A DNA stretch of 64,000 bases from Rhabditoides inermis (lineage: Eukaryota; Nematoda; Chromadorea; Rhabditida; Rhabditidae). The notes below the pieces were generated by a model. The model was not told where the DNA came from, searched no databases, and worked only from the letters and a program-made list of their open reading frames with translations. The stretch's first letter is position 1; every line of letters starts with the position of its first letter. A program made the position numbers and the translations under genes. The stretch covers positions 62,001-126,000 of the forward strand of contig CAWZYM010000025.1 in NCBI GenBank assembly GCA_963966185.1. The letters run 5' to 3'. Positions 13,464-22,889 of this stretch are shown in pieces.

Positions 13464-16427
13464 AGGGAGAGGGAGAGGGAGAGGGAGAGGGAGAGGGAGA
13501 GGGAGAGGGAGAGGGAGAGGGAGAGGGAGAGGGAGAGGGAGAGGGAGAGGGAGAGGGAGAGGGAGAGGGAGAGGGAGAGGGACAGGGAGAGGGACAGGGA
13601 CAGGGAGATCTATCAACTGACGACAGGTGGTGTTGTCCTCGTCGCTGCCATCGATGCAGTCTTCATGTCCGTCGCATCGGAAGATGGAGGAGAGGCACGC
13701 GCCACCAGAGGCACACCGGAACTCCCGACCCGCCATACAACCCTGTACACGAATACAATTAACGATCGGAATGTTTCAGAATGAGAACAATGTGAACGAG
13801 CTTCTCTCTCCCCCACTCACCGCGTGACAATTCAACTCGTCGCCTCCATCCCTGCAGTCGTTGCTACCATCGCATACATAAGTGAACGGGATGCAGCGGC
13901 CGTTGAGACACTGGAACTCGGTCGAGCGACACGTGGAAGGGGCGGCTGGAAGGGAGAGTAGAGAGGAGAGATAGAAGAAAGGAGAGAGAGAGGGGGGGAG
14001 ATAGAGAGAGAAAAGAGGAATCCTCACCACAATCTTTCTCGTCGCTGTTGTCTCCACTGCCGCAGTCTGCTTTTCCATCACACTTCCATGCGAGAGGAAT
14101 GCATCTCTTCGAGATCGCGCACTGCAGATGGCGCGTCGGACACGACCGAGCGCCGTCTGAAATTCTTTTAGAATTCTAGGTTTGGTATGAGAAAAAATAT
14201 CCGTTGCCACCTCTCTTGCACTGTGGGCCGTCCTCGTCGCTCCGATCCTTGCAGTCTGCCCGTCCGTCGCACACCCACTTCTCGTCGATGCAGTAGTTGC
14301 CGTCACACCGGAATTCTCCCGGACGACACGAAAACGCCTTGCACACGCCCTCTGCAAAGTCAACGTGAAACAATCAACAAAGAATAACCCTGATACTCCA
14401 GAACTGACCAGTGTCCTCGTCGCTCCCATCATCACAATCGTCGTCTCCATCGCACGTCTCGGCCAGTGGGATACACTTGCGGTGGCGCTTGCACGCAAAC
14501 TCCTGCTCGGCGTGACAAGAAGTGCCGTCATCGAACGAAGGATCCACTGAAATGTAGTGTGGTACAACAATACATAGATTCGACCCACCGACACACGCCT
14601 TCTCATCCTTGTCGTCGACCTTCCATCCGTCGGAGCAGAAGCACCTGGAGGGCCGGCATCCGACGAGGCCCTTGCACTGCGCCGGCACACACAGATGCGC
14701 GCACCCGCCATTGTCGACGAGGCACGGCGACGACTCTGCACATACACATACTCGTCAGCATCCCACACTCGCTCACCATTCTGCCTGGTTTTGTCGTAGA
14801 CTTGGATCTCGTAGATGGATGACTGCTCCGAGTAGACCAGTTGCACATCTGAACAGTATATCACCTCTCCCCTTCTCCCTTCTGATTCCTACCAGTAGCA
14901 TTGCTGTCGTCCCTCATCTTTGCTCTGAGAATACGCGCCCCGCGCATCTCTGACCAGAAGATGAAGGGAGGCGAGACAGCCAGGCCGAACGGCTGCGACA
15001 TCCAGTCAGAAGACACCACGTCCTGCAAACATGAAATAGAGAGAGAGAGAGAGAGAGAGAGAGAAGGCGCACCATTCTATCTGCTCCATTGAGTCGCACT
15101 CGCTGTATCTTGTCGTTGAACGCATCACACCAGTACACCCAATCGTCATCGATCGCCAGTCCATTCACCCATCTGAAGACTCGTGATCATCTATTCACGT
15201 ATTTAATCTCGTCGTACTCACTTGATGTCCCGCCATACGAGCACCTTCCTGTCGCTTCCGTCCAGCCGCGCCCTCTCTATCTTCGCCCCGCCCCCCGTCC
15301 ACCCGCCCCCGCTCGCAGTCGCCTTGTCCGACCAGTCCGCCCAGAACACGTAGCTGAACAGAACTGTTATTTTACAAAACTTACATGCATTGAAAATGTA
15401 TCGAAAAGTTACCCCTTCTTGGGATGTACTGCGATAGCTCTCGGGTTGGTGAGGTTGCCCCTGGCGATGACTCGACGGAACTCGGGTTTCGACACGCGAA
15501 GCATGGATATGGTGCGCAGGCCTGCAATGAGGGAACATGAGTAGAGAGAGAGATAGAAAGGGAGAGAGAGAGAGAGATACGCACCCTGATCCGTGTAGTA
15601 CAGGTTGTCGCCGCTCCACTCGTATGCCACACCCTCGACGTTGCTCACACCTAAACATGACGAGTGAGCAGTAAACAAATCGAATATATGAAAATACAAC
15701 ACGTTACATCAGTATAAAAAAACAACCAGGAGACTATCGACAAATCTGACATGCGAAACCATGTATCATGAAACCACATACCCGCATCGAGCAGAACCCT
15801 GAGATCGTCCCCGAAAATGTTCCGTGTGAGAATGGAGAAATTGCGGGCATCCGAGAGGAATACCCTCGCTCCCTTCACATCTATCGACAAGGCCGTAGGA
15901 CGCACCAGGCTCAGGATAGGACGCATGTGCTGCGACACCTTCAATCCAGGGTCAATTACAAACTATCATTTACCACACACCTTTTCAGGTAGCAAAGGAG
16001 TCTTGTCGGGTAGGGGGGATACCGGCGACACTGCCGGGGCTCTTGCGGCCAAAGAGGAGCAGTCTGTCGGTGGGAGAGGCGAGGGAGCATGTCTTGCCGT
16101 CCCTCATGAACCCCTCCTCGCACGCGCACACGGGCACCGCGGAGCCATTCGAGTAGCCCGACACACACAGGTGGGCACAGCCGCCATTCGACGAGCGACA
16201 CGGGCGGTCTCCTAGAGAGAACGCACATGGAGAGAAACTTTGCCATATAGCGTTTTACACCCAAAATGGTCTTTCAAAATGGATCTAAGAATGAAGAGTA
16301 CACTCACTCTTAGGCTGGGCGACCGAATGGGCGATGAGGATCCTCTCCGTTTCATGCTCGGCGTCGTAGTTGTCGAATACCTGAAGAGGGGGATGGGAGA
16401 GATAGAGTGAAGAGAGATGGAGTGAAG

Positions 16428-16476
<49 letters not shown>

Positions 16477-19096
16477 CACGATGGGCTTGGCGGCTGCATG
16501 CCCCCTCGCGTCCCACTCGGCAATCTTGTGTCGTCCCACAGTCAGCACTCGGTCTCCCAGGACTGCCATCGAAGAGAACCACTTGATCTGCAACCACCCA
16601 CTTCCCCTCTCTCCCCCTCTCTCTCTCTCTCTCTTACCGTATGCCCACTGGCCACCGTCCGGATGTGCGCATTGTCGTAGTCGGCCGCGCGGATAAAGTT
16701 GAGGTAGAGATCCATGTAGTACAGGGTGCGACTCGCCACGTCCACGGCGAGAGCTACAATCAGATTATAAATCACTCATTACGATTACACAATAGCAAGG
16801 AATACAATCGATCGATAAATCAATCAATAATCCAATCCACTAACCCTTGGGCATGACGACGGCCGCGTCTGCGAAGAGGGTGCGGTTGCTGGCATCGAGG
16901 CGCATCCGCCAGATACCCGCCTGCTTGGTGCCCGTGTCGGAGAAGAACAGGTAGCTGAACACGGAACAGGTCTTTTCTCTCTCTCTCTCTCTCTCTCTCC
17001 TCTCTCTCCCTCTCTCTCTGTCCCTCCTTCACCCACCCTGCCACTGGATCTATGACCATGTCGATCGGCTTCTCTATGTCACTGTACACGAGAGTGCGAC
17101 AGTGGCTCAGTTCAGTCGGTTCTTCCTGTAAACCAATATGTAATACTATCGATAATAGATTGATGAAATTGAGTGAATAGGAAACGTAGTTAACGTTTAG
17201 TTCTTACTGTAAACATTCAACCAACATTGAAATGTATAAGCGTGTATTCTTCGCTATCCCTACCTTGCACACAAAGATGATGTTGTTGATGGTATCCAGA
17301 AAGTACCAGTTGCGAGCGATCCAATCGTACCGCATAACGGACACTCCTGCAATGGAATTTCATAAACACAATTATGAAAAGATACAGTCTCGAAGACACT
17401 AACAGTAATTACAACCGAACAGCAACACCTTGTTACCGTACCTTTGAGGGGATACATGGCAGTGCGCTGCTTGCCGACCACGTCTCCAATACTGCCCCTT
17501 CTCCAGGCGACGACACTCCATCCACTCACGCGAACCATTCTGAAGGGATGCAATGGTAATTGTGACAAAAAGGAAAAAAAAGATACTGACGACTTGAATG
17601 TAGCAGACGACTCGGTCGGCGACGTTCACTCCGGCAGCTGGGGCGCGGAGCAGCAGAGGACGGGACAGTCTGGAGAACACCGTCCCATCCTCCCCTCTCC
17701 CCTCTCTTCCCCTCACCTCTCCCCGTCCAGCTTCCCCCGCGCTCTTTGTCCAAATCGCAGCCTCCGAGAGCAGCAACAGACACGCGTTCTCATCTACAAT
17801 ACAGTAACCAGTAACCATACAAAACATCCATTCATAGTTCACCGGTAAGACTACAATCATTGTAATGGTGATCGGCAAAGACAACACGATTGAACGTAGA
17901 AAGTGACAAAAACACCAGGCTTACGCTTACCGTAATCGGGCGAGCATCGTCTGGATCGTCTCCGCTCTTGGTGTATCCACGCTCGCACGAGCACTCGAAG
18001 CCAGGCGACTGAAGTGATAGGATGAAAGTACGGAATATCATACACACAATGCACCACACCCACCATCGATCCGTTGTTGACGAGATTGTTGCAGCGATGC
18101 GAGCACGCGGGAGGCATACCTAGAGACGTATCAGCCAATCCCCATTGTCATCCCACAGTATCACATGTACGTACCCCTCTCGCGCGTGTTGCACTCGTCC
18201 TCGTCTACGCAGCGTGCCTTGTCTGTCTCGGCCGGCACCTGCCCCACTGGACAGTAGCACGCGAACTCGTCCCCACTCGCCCACACCCCTCCGTAGCTAC
18301 ACGCCCACTTGTCCGCCCGCGCACACGCCCCGTGCTCGTCCGAACCGTCCGCACAGTCCCGCACCTGTGCAACACAGCAAGTACAATGACAGAAAGCTAT
18401 CAAATATCGAAATTGAACTGCTCACCTGATCGCAGAACTTGCTGAGCGGGACGCAATGCTGACCGGTCTCGCAAGGACGAGAGTTGGCGGGACAGCGGAA
18501 TGGAAGGTGGCCTGGGAAAACAAGTATTCACAAAGCTTGCAGGATCAATCGACTGACAAGTGGCCTCGTCCTCGTCGCTGGTGTCCTGTGTGCCGTCGAT
18601 GGTCTCCCCGCAGTCGGGCTCGCGGTCGCACACAAACCCGCGAGGCAGACAGCGCTCCGTCAGAGAGCAGCGGAACTGGCCGCACGACACTCGGACGAAG
18701 CTCAACACACCACGTTCACCATACAAGATACATCAACACAGTAGATAACACACTGGATAGAGCTCAACTCACGACACGATAGCGGCTCGTCGGAGCGGTC
18801 GTCGCAGTCGACCTGTCCATCGCACTTCCACTTGAGGGGCAGGCACTTCGGGTCGGCAGAGGCCGAGTCACACGAGAACAGGCCGGACGGACACACTGAT
18901 ATGAATCAATCAATATCAACAGTGTACGTACAATCTACGTACAATCTACAGCTAATCATTCAAACCTACGCACCTGCCGCCCCGTGTCCATCGGTTTGCA
19001 TGCCGCTGCTTGGTGACGGTCCTGCTGTGCTCCGGCCAGGCTGAGTGTAGACAGCAGCCACAACCCCCATAATACGTCATGTTTGAGACGAGCCAT
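1..19096 (-). CDS. LRP1: LRP1-type low-density lipoprotein receptor-related protein (multi-exon, 3' end outside window)
   Basis: Giant type I endocytic receptor: in the family, complement-type (LDLa) repeats bind ligands and the propellers release them at endosomal pH. The start is the ATG at 19,096-19,094, followed by a signal peptide ([20 protein letters not shown], then AGA) and a donor near 18,973. Frame and splice consensus connect dozens of short exons. Module order is: LDLa x3, EGF x2, propeller 1, EGF, propeller 2, EGF, LDLa x8, EGF x2, propeller 3, EGF, propeller 4, EGF, propeller 5, EGF, propeller 6, EGF, LDLa x10, EGF x2, propeller 7, EGF, LDLa x11, EGF, propeller 8 (cut by the window edge). 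The 8-10-11 clusters and the 2-4-1-1 propeller distribution match LRP1 rather than LRP2 or LRP4; vertebrate LRP1 has two repeats in cluster I, here there are three. Transmembrane and NPxY tail exons are not in the window. Family certain; LRP1 orthology inferred from architecture. Confidence 0.93.
886..2950 (-). other. LRP1: LRP1 ligand-binding cluster IV (eleven LDLa repeats)
   Basis: Eleven LDLa repeats: [13 protein letters not shown] and [13 protein letters not shown] (about 2,690-2,930), [91 protein letters not shown] (interrupted by an intron near 1,280-1,335), [13 protein letters not shown] and [13 protein letters not shown] (about 890-1,115). Eleven matches LRP1 cluster IV. The intron between repeats 2 and 3 contains the long (TTA)n tract. 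Confidence 0.83.
2549..2638. repeat. (TTA)n microsatellite, about 28 copies, in an LRP1 intron
   Basis: Uninterrupted TTA/TAA trinucleotide run between LDLa repeats 2 and 3 of cluster IV. It is preceded by ATAAACTTATTATT, the same string that ends the LINE copy at 7,023. Long reading frames across it (poly-Ile, Leu or Asn) are artefacts. Confidence 0.95.
3000..4340 (-). other. LRP1: LRP1 beta-propeller 7 and EGF module
   Basis: A canonical propeller with [18 protein letters not shown] (about 3,940), [19 protein letters not shown] (about 3,690), [12 protein letters not shown] (about 3,540) and [19 protein letters not shown] (about 3,280). It is followed by an EGF ending [14 protein letters not shown] at about 3,020. 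This is the single propeller between clusters III and IV, as in LRP1. Confidence 0.8.
4345..6347 (-). other. LRP1: LRP1 ligand-binding cluster III (ten LDLa repeats) and two EGF modules
   Basis: Ten LDLa repeats can be counted from about 6,340 down to 4,670: [90 protein letters not shown](GIG)[29 protein letters not shown] and [13 protein letters not shown]. Repeat 7 has a GIG insertion in its calcium-cage loop. Two EGF modules follow at about 4,530-4,665 and 4,345-4,470 ([13 protein letters not shown] and [13 protein letters not shown]). Ten repeats matches LRP1 cluster III. Confidence 0.83.
6385..7047 (+). mobile_element. 5'-truncated non-LTR retrotransposon (LINE), antisense inside LRP1 intron
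   Basis: The plus-strand frame at 6,426-6,920 encodes the typical C-terminal end of a CR1/Jockey/L2-like LINE polyprotein. It reads [52 protein letters not shown] and finally [12 protein letters not shown], ending at a stop at 6,918-6,920. About 110 bp of non-coding tail follows and ends in a short (ATT)n array at 7,029-7,047, a 3' terminus common in CR1/L2-type LINEs. The open frame is intact over 165 codons, suggesting a fairly recent insertion. The catalytic RT core and endonuclease are absent, so it is dead on arrival. It lies between the EGF after propeller 6 and LDLa cluster III. No target-site duplication was recognised. Confidence 0.8.
7477..7599 (-). repeat. Intron of LRP1 propeller 6 made almost wholly of (GA)n
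   Basis: On the coding strand the intron starts GTGGGTGGAGGGGAAGAGAG, continues as (GA)n with minor interruptions, and ends GAGATTCAG before exon text [13 protein letters not shown]. There is no long pyrimidine tract before the acceptor. Confidence 0.8.
8116..8236 (-). repeat. Intron of LRP1 propeller 6 built from (GTGA)n and (GA)n
   Basis: Frame continuity from [13 protein letters not shown] to [14 protein letters not shown] needs an intron of exactly this extent. Its 5' half on the coding strand is a tandem (GTGA)n array and its 3' half is (GA)n ending AAAAGAGAGAG. See the finding for details. Confidence 0.65.
12440..14552 (-). other. LRP1: LRP1 ligand-binding cluster II (eight LDLa repeats) and two EGF modules
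   Basis: Eight LDLa repeats, roughly one per exon, read in order from about 14,530 to 12,786: [93 protein letters not shown] and [16 protein letters not shown] modules follow at about 12,612-12,724 and 12,440-12,552. Eight repeats is the count known for cluster II of LRP1, the best-studied ligand-binding region of the vertebrate protein. A 200-bp (GA)n/(GAGAGG)n tract sits in the intron between repeats 5 and 6. Confidence 0.85.
13411..13608. repeat. (GA)n followed by (GAGAGG)n tract in LRP1 intron
   Basis: About 43 bp of GA dinucleotide, then about 25 copies of the hexamer GAGAGG, with GGGACA variants at the right end. It lies in the intron between LDLa repeats 5 and 6 of cluster II. On the coding strand it is CT-rich and precedes an acceptor. 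Confidence 0.95.
14590..17934 (-). other. LRP1: LRP1 beta-propellers 1 and 2 with their EGF modules
   Basis: Propeller 1 (about 16,250-17,800) carries degenerate YWTD-type strands such as [13 protein letters not shown]. An EGF follows at about 16,050-16,215. Propeller 2 (about 14,780-15,990) carries [23 protein letters not shown] and [12 protein letters not shown], and is closed by an EGF at about 14,590-14,740 that contains [13 protein letters not shown]. Exons are interrupted by short introns, several with (GA)n on the plus strand, which is a pyrimidine tract on the coding strand (15,040-15,063 and 16,431-16,474). Confidence 0.8.
17935..18974 (-). other. LRP1: LRP1 ligand-binding cluster I (three LDLa repeats) and two EGF modules
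   Basis: Repeat 1 is the exon at about 18,773-18,898 ([13 protein letters not shown]). Repeat 2 lies at about 18,560-18,690 ([13 protein letters not shown]) and repeat 3 spans about 18,340-18,515 across an intron (CDQ joined to [14 protein letters not shown]). Two cysteine-rich EGF modules follow, the second with a DEDEC calcium-binding start and the ending [13 protein letters not shown] at about 17,960. Six cysteines and the acidic DxSDE calcium cage are visible in the LDLa repeats. Repeat 2 has a longer insertion between its last cysteines than the others. Confidence 0.85.
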
Positions 19097-20391
19097 CTAC
19101 AAATGCGCTCACCTCGACTACGTCGATACAATGATACTACACCAAAAACCAAAAAAAAACACCAATGTACACACCTCACCCTCACCTTGAATGTTCAGCA
19201 GTGCATGCGATTCATTCGTGCCGTCGCCCGCTGGTTAGACTCGAGTGATGTAAGTGAGTTTGCGAGCGTGAATGAGAGGCGACTGCCTGCAAACTCTCCT
19301 CTATACAATCAACAAAACATCATGATAACATTCACAATCGATAATGACCACCCACGGAAGTTGGTTTCGCGCGCGAATATTCGTCTCGCAACGGACAGTG
19401 GCGGAGCAGTAAATGTGAACAGTGGCTGGCAAAAGACGATACACACACCGCAATCGTTGTAATTCGATTATGAGCTAGCGGGAGAGAGAGTGGGGGAAAG
19501 TGGCAAGGAAGAAGGAACGCGAGTGGTCGATGCTCCTATGGCGATCAATGTGGAAAGGGGGGCAAGGAGGGGGAGGAGTTGGGAGTGAGTGAGAGAAGGG
19601 GTGAGTCCATAGCGGGCCGCAATCAGCACACAGCCGGCCGGCACACCAGCAGCCGTTCTCATCTCCCATTCCCCCTCCCCCCTTCACACATGTTGCCATC
19701 TCCCCGCCCCTTCGTGAATGAATGCGAAATTTGTGCGCACATATGTGCCACCATTGGTGGCCCCAATGTGCCCCAATGAACGCACAACCAATACGTTTTC
19801 ATCCGCGCGCTTCGCTCTGCACCCTCTCGCATTCATATGTTCCCTACGACTCTCTCACACTAAACGCAAATTGGATGCGCTCTCCTGCCCGAAATTGAGA
19901 GCCTCCGTTCCCCCCGTGGCGTAATGATGCCACATAAGCGACAAATTAAATCGGACCGAGAGAGCTCAATTCGAAGGGTGAGAAGGAGGCGGAAGGAAGG
20001 GAGATAGAGGGGTTGAATAGACAGCTGGCTGGCATGACCTTGGATAGAGAGAATGTAGTTGCAATTGTGACGGGCAGTGTGGCGCGAGAGAAGAGAGAAG
20101 CGAGTTATGAGAGTTGTCCCGAACACACACATCTCATCACACCCTCTGTTCTTCAAGCGGGGCAGCTGTCCATCCCTCTTCTCCCCGGTCACAGGTCAAT
20201 CCTTATTACGCATGCTGCATTCATCCCAATTATCCCCTCTACAATTGAACGCAATATAACTGGGTGTTCAACATCCATAATATAGTAGGGCCGTACACGA
20301 GTTTGGCTCTTTCCGCGAAGAGAATTAGGGTGGTTAGAGAAAGATCAGCGCATGTTGAATGATGATTTCTTGTCGGCAAAACTTTCTGTGA

Positions 20392-20455
20392 GTAGCGGGA
20401 GTCGAACCAGCGTTCAACCTACTTGAAGCGTGACTGTTACCAATGGTCATGTGTG
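20392..20455 (-). pseudogene. Degenerate tRNA-like sequence
   Basis: The reverse strand contains a perfect RNA polymerase III B-box (GGTTCGACTCC, 20,398-20,408), a T-stem with one mismatch, and a 4-bp D-stem (TGAC/GTCA) around a loop containing GGTAA. The anticodon loop lacks U33 and the 5' acceptor strand does not pair with the 3' strand. It looks like a tRNA pseudogene or the remnant of a tRNA-derived SINE head, not a working tRNA. Confidence 0.3.
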
Positions 20456-20520
20456 AGGGAAAGCGAAATGGGAATATGAACGCCAGGAATACGTGTGCAG
20501 TACAAACACCGGGACAGCTG

Positions 20521-20582
20521 CAAAAAATTATCGTGCTCTAGTTGGCACCGCGGTGCCAGATAGAGCGCGATATAATTTTTTG
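20521..20582. repeat. 62-bp near-perfect palindrome
   Basis: The core TGGCACCGCGGTGCCA (20,543-20,558) is a perfect 16-bp palindrome. The flanking arms CAAAAAATTATCGTGCTCTA and its approximate complement pair with a few mismatches and a 2-nt bulge, leaving essentially no loop. This resembles a fold-back or MITE-like element. Confidence 0.6.
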
Positions 20583-20651
20583 ATCGGAAAATGCTGAGCT
20601 AGTTGCGCGCTTAGTATACCAAGCACTCCCTACACAAAACTATTGAACAAT

Positions 20652-20657
20652 TTTATT
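20652..20657 (-). terminator. Candidate poly(A) signal of the SLC4 gene
   Basis: AATAAA on the minus strand, about 445 nt after the SLC4 stop codon. I saw no AATAAA nearer to the stop. This predicts a 3' UTR of roughly 0.45 kb. Confidence 0.35.
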
Positions 20658-21101
20658 GAATGTAAGTAATCAGCATATGCAATACTCCATAAAATTCAAA
20701 ATAAGCAATGTGTGATGAATGTGAATAGGGGACTACGCTTGTACTATATTGCACTCTCTTTCCTCTACTTTGTGAGCTCCGATAAGGGGCTAAAGCTGGT
20801 GTGACAGAACATAAACGACGAGGGACAATCTCATAACATAAAATAGAACATCTGCGAGACAATCAAAACACACTCTCATCATGCAAAACGGATACAGTAC
20901 CTAAACGAGAAAAGAAAGAAAAATAAGAGAGACAATAAAAGACAATACACAATCAATGCAGCAACATTCAGTGAACACGCACACAAGTGGGGGATGTTAG
21001 TGTGAGAGAATGTGTGTTACTGCTATACTCCGATCAGTGACCCTTGGTGAGAGGAGAGATGAGGGGAGGGGGGTGAGGGGCGGGGTGAAAGAGGGCGGGG
21101 T

Positions 21102-22826
21102 TTAAGCCTTCGAGTCGTCCTTGTGGAGGAGCGGTTGGTTCTCGCCGGTCGTACCGGCCAGGTTCTGAGTGGAGGGGTGAGGCGAAGGGCGGATCACCTG
21201 AACGGACACTCTCATCTCGTCTCCCCCTTCTCCCTTTCCCTCTCCACCTTGATCATGATGGCGTCCTCGTCCTCCTCTTCGGCCGCCGCCAGCTGCGGCT
21301 CCTCCTCCTCCTTGTGGTTAGCCTCACGCGGACTGCTCTTCTCCAGCGACGTCTTCGAATCCGTGCTGCTAATGTGCTTCCACATGCCACTGCGGTCAAC
21401 CTGAACAACGCGCACCGTCAGTCTGTCTATCATGATCCACTGGACGCACCTCCTTGGAGATGTTGATATCGTGGGAAGGCTCCTGTATGGCAGCGAGGGG
21501 GATCTTGATGACGTTTCCGCTGGCCATGGGTATGTGTAGGTGTGCCTCTGTCTTGACAGCGTGGATCGTCGCCTGGTGCTCGCCCCCGTCGTCCACCGCG
21601 ATGTCTATGCCGTCGCCCTGCAACAGAGCACATCACACACACACAGAGAACAAGATCTATATGAAGAATGAAGAGTTTAAGATATAGAGGATCTTGTGTC
21701 CACTACTCTACAGTTTCCAAGACATATTGTGAGAGAAGATATGACTGACTCCGCTCTGCTTCCTCTTCATGTCCTCCTTCTTGCGCAGGTGGAAGTCGGG
21801 CATAGGATCGTCCAGGTACTTGAGGTCGTTCTTGGTGAAGAACTTTTCCATCAGCTTGCGAATCGCCACCATCACCACCAGCTGAAAAATGATACCAATG
21901 GACTTTTGATGTTCTCGTTCAAATCGCAGACTGAGTGAGACTGACCATAATGGGGAAGAGAATGGAGGTGCTCTTGATGGACTTGACCACCCACAACACA
22001 GCCAGACAGCCGACCTGCAAACAACACATTATCCCCATCCCTTCTCCCACCTTCTCTCTCTCTCTCCCTCTTTCTCCCCACCTGGAAGGCAGTGAACAGG
22101 TGGATCTTCTTGATGGGCACGTGGCGGATGTAGATGGTGTCCGGCTGGTACCTGCATACACAATACACTCTGCTCTCTCTCTCTCCACTCACTTCATGGG
22201 CATGAAGAGCAGGAGGATGCGGTCGAATAGCTGGATGCCTCCGAGTGCGGCGATGCCCATGTAGAGGAACACTCCGTACAGCACGGGCATGGGGATCTTT
22301 CCGAGCACGCCGGTCATGAGGACGGAGAGTCCGATGAAGAGGAAGGTGACGATGCCGGTGACTCGCTGCTCGCGCACTCCCGTGAACTGCGCCACCTCGC
22401 CCGGAGCCTTGCTCTCAGACTCCATCTAGAACACACAGTTTATATACACGGATACATATTCGAATCCAAAATCATGTTTGATCACTCCAAAACAGTTTTC
22501 AAGCTAATCAACAAACCGACCTTGAGCGAGTTGATGTGGTTGATGGAGAGGACAGTGGCGGCCACGTAGATGGGCAGGCCCAGGAAGCCCACAATCACAA
22601 TCAGAATGGACAGGACGAGCAGGTCGAGGTGGTAGCCGCACGACTTCTTCAGCTTGTTCTCCTTCCGGTTCACGATGACTGTGGTGATCTGCTGGTCCAT
22701 GAAGATGAGAATGCAGGCGAGGAGGGCGGGCACAAACGCCAGGGGCACAGTCCACAGGGGGTTCATGTCGTGGAAGATCGGGATCAGCCAGCCACGGTGG
22801 TCAGACGTCGGCTGAAACGAGGTGAT

Positions 22827-22889
<63 letters not shown>

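Larger units (their letters stand above)
19097..21101. other. Spacer upstream of LRP1 and downstream of the SLC4 gene
   Basis: No coding region was recognised. It should hold the LRP1 promoter and 5' UTR (near 19,100-19,500) and the SLC4 3' UTR (21,101 downwards). It also contains a degenerate tRNA-like stretch (about 20,392-20,455) and a 62-bp near-palindrome (20,521-20,582). Confidence 0.6.
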
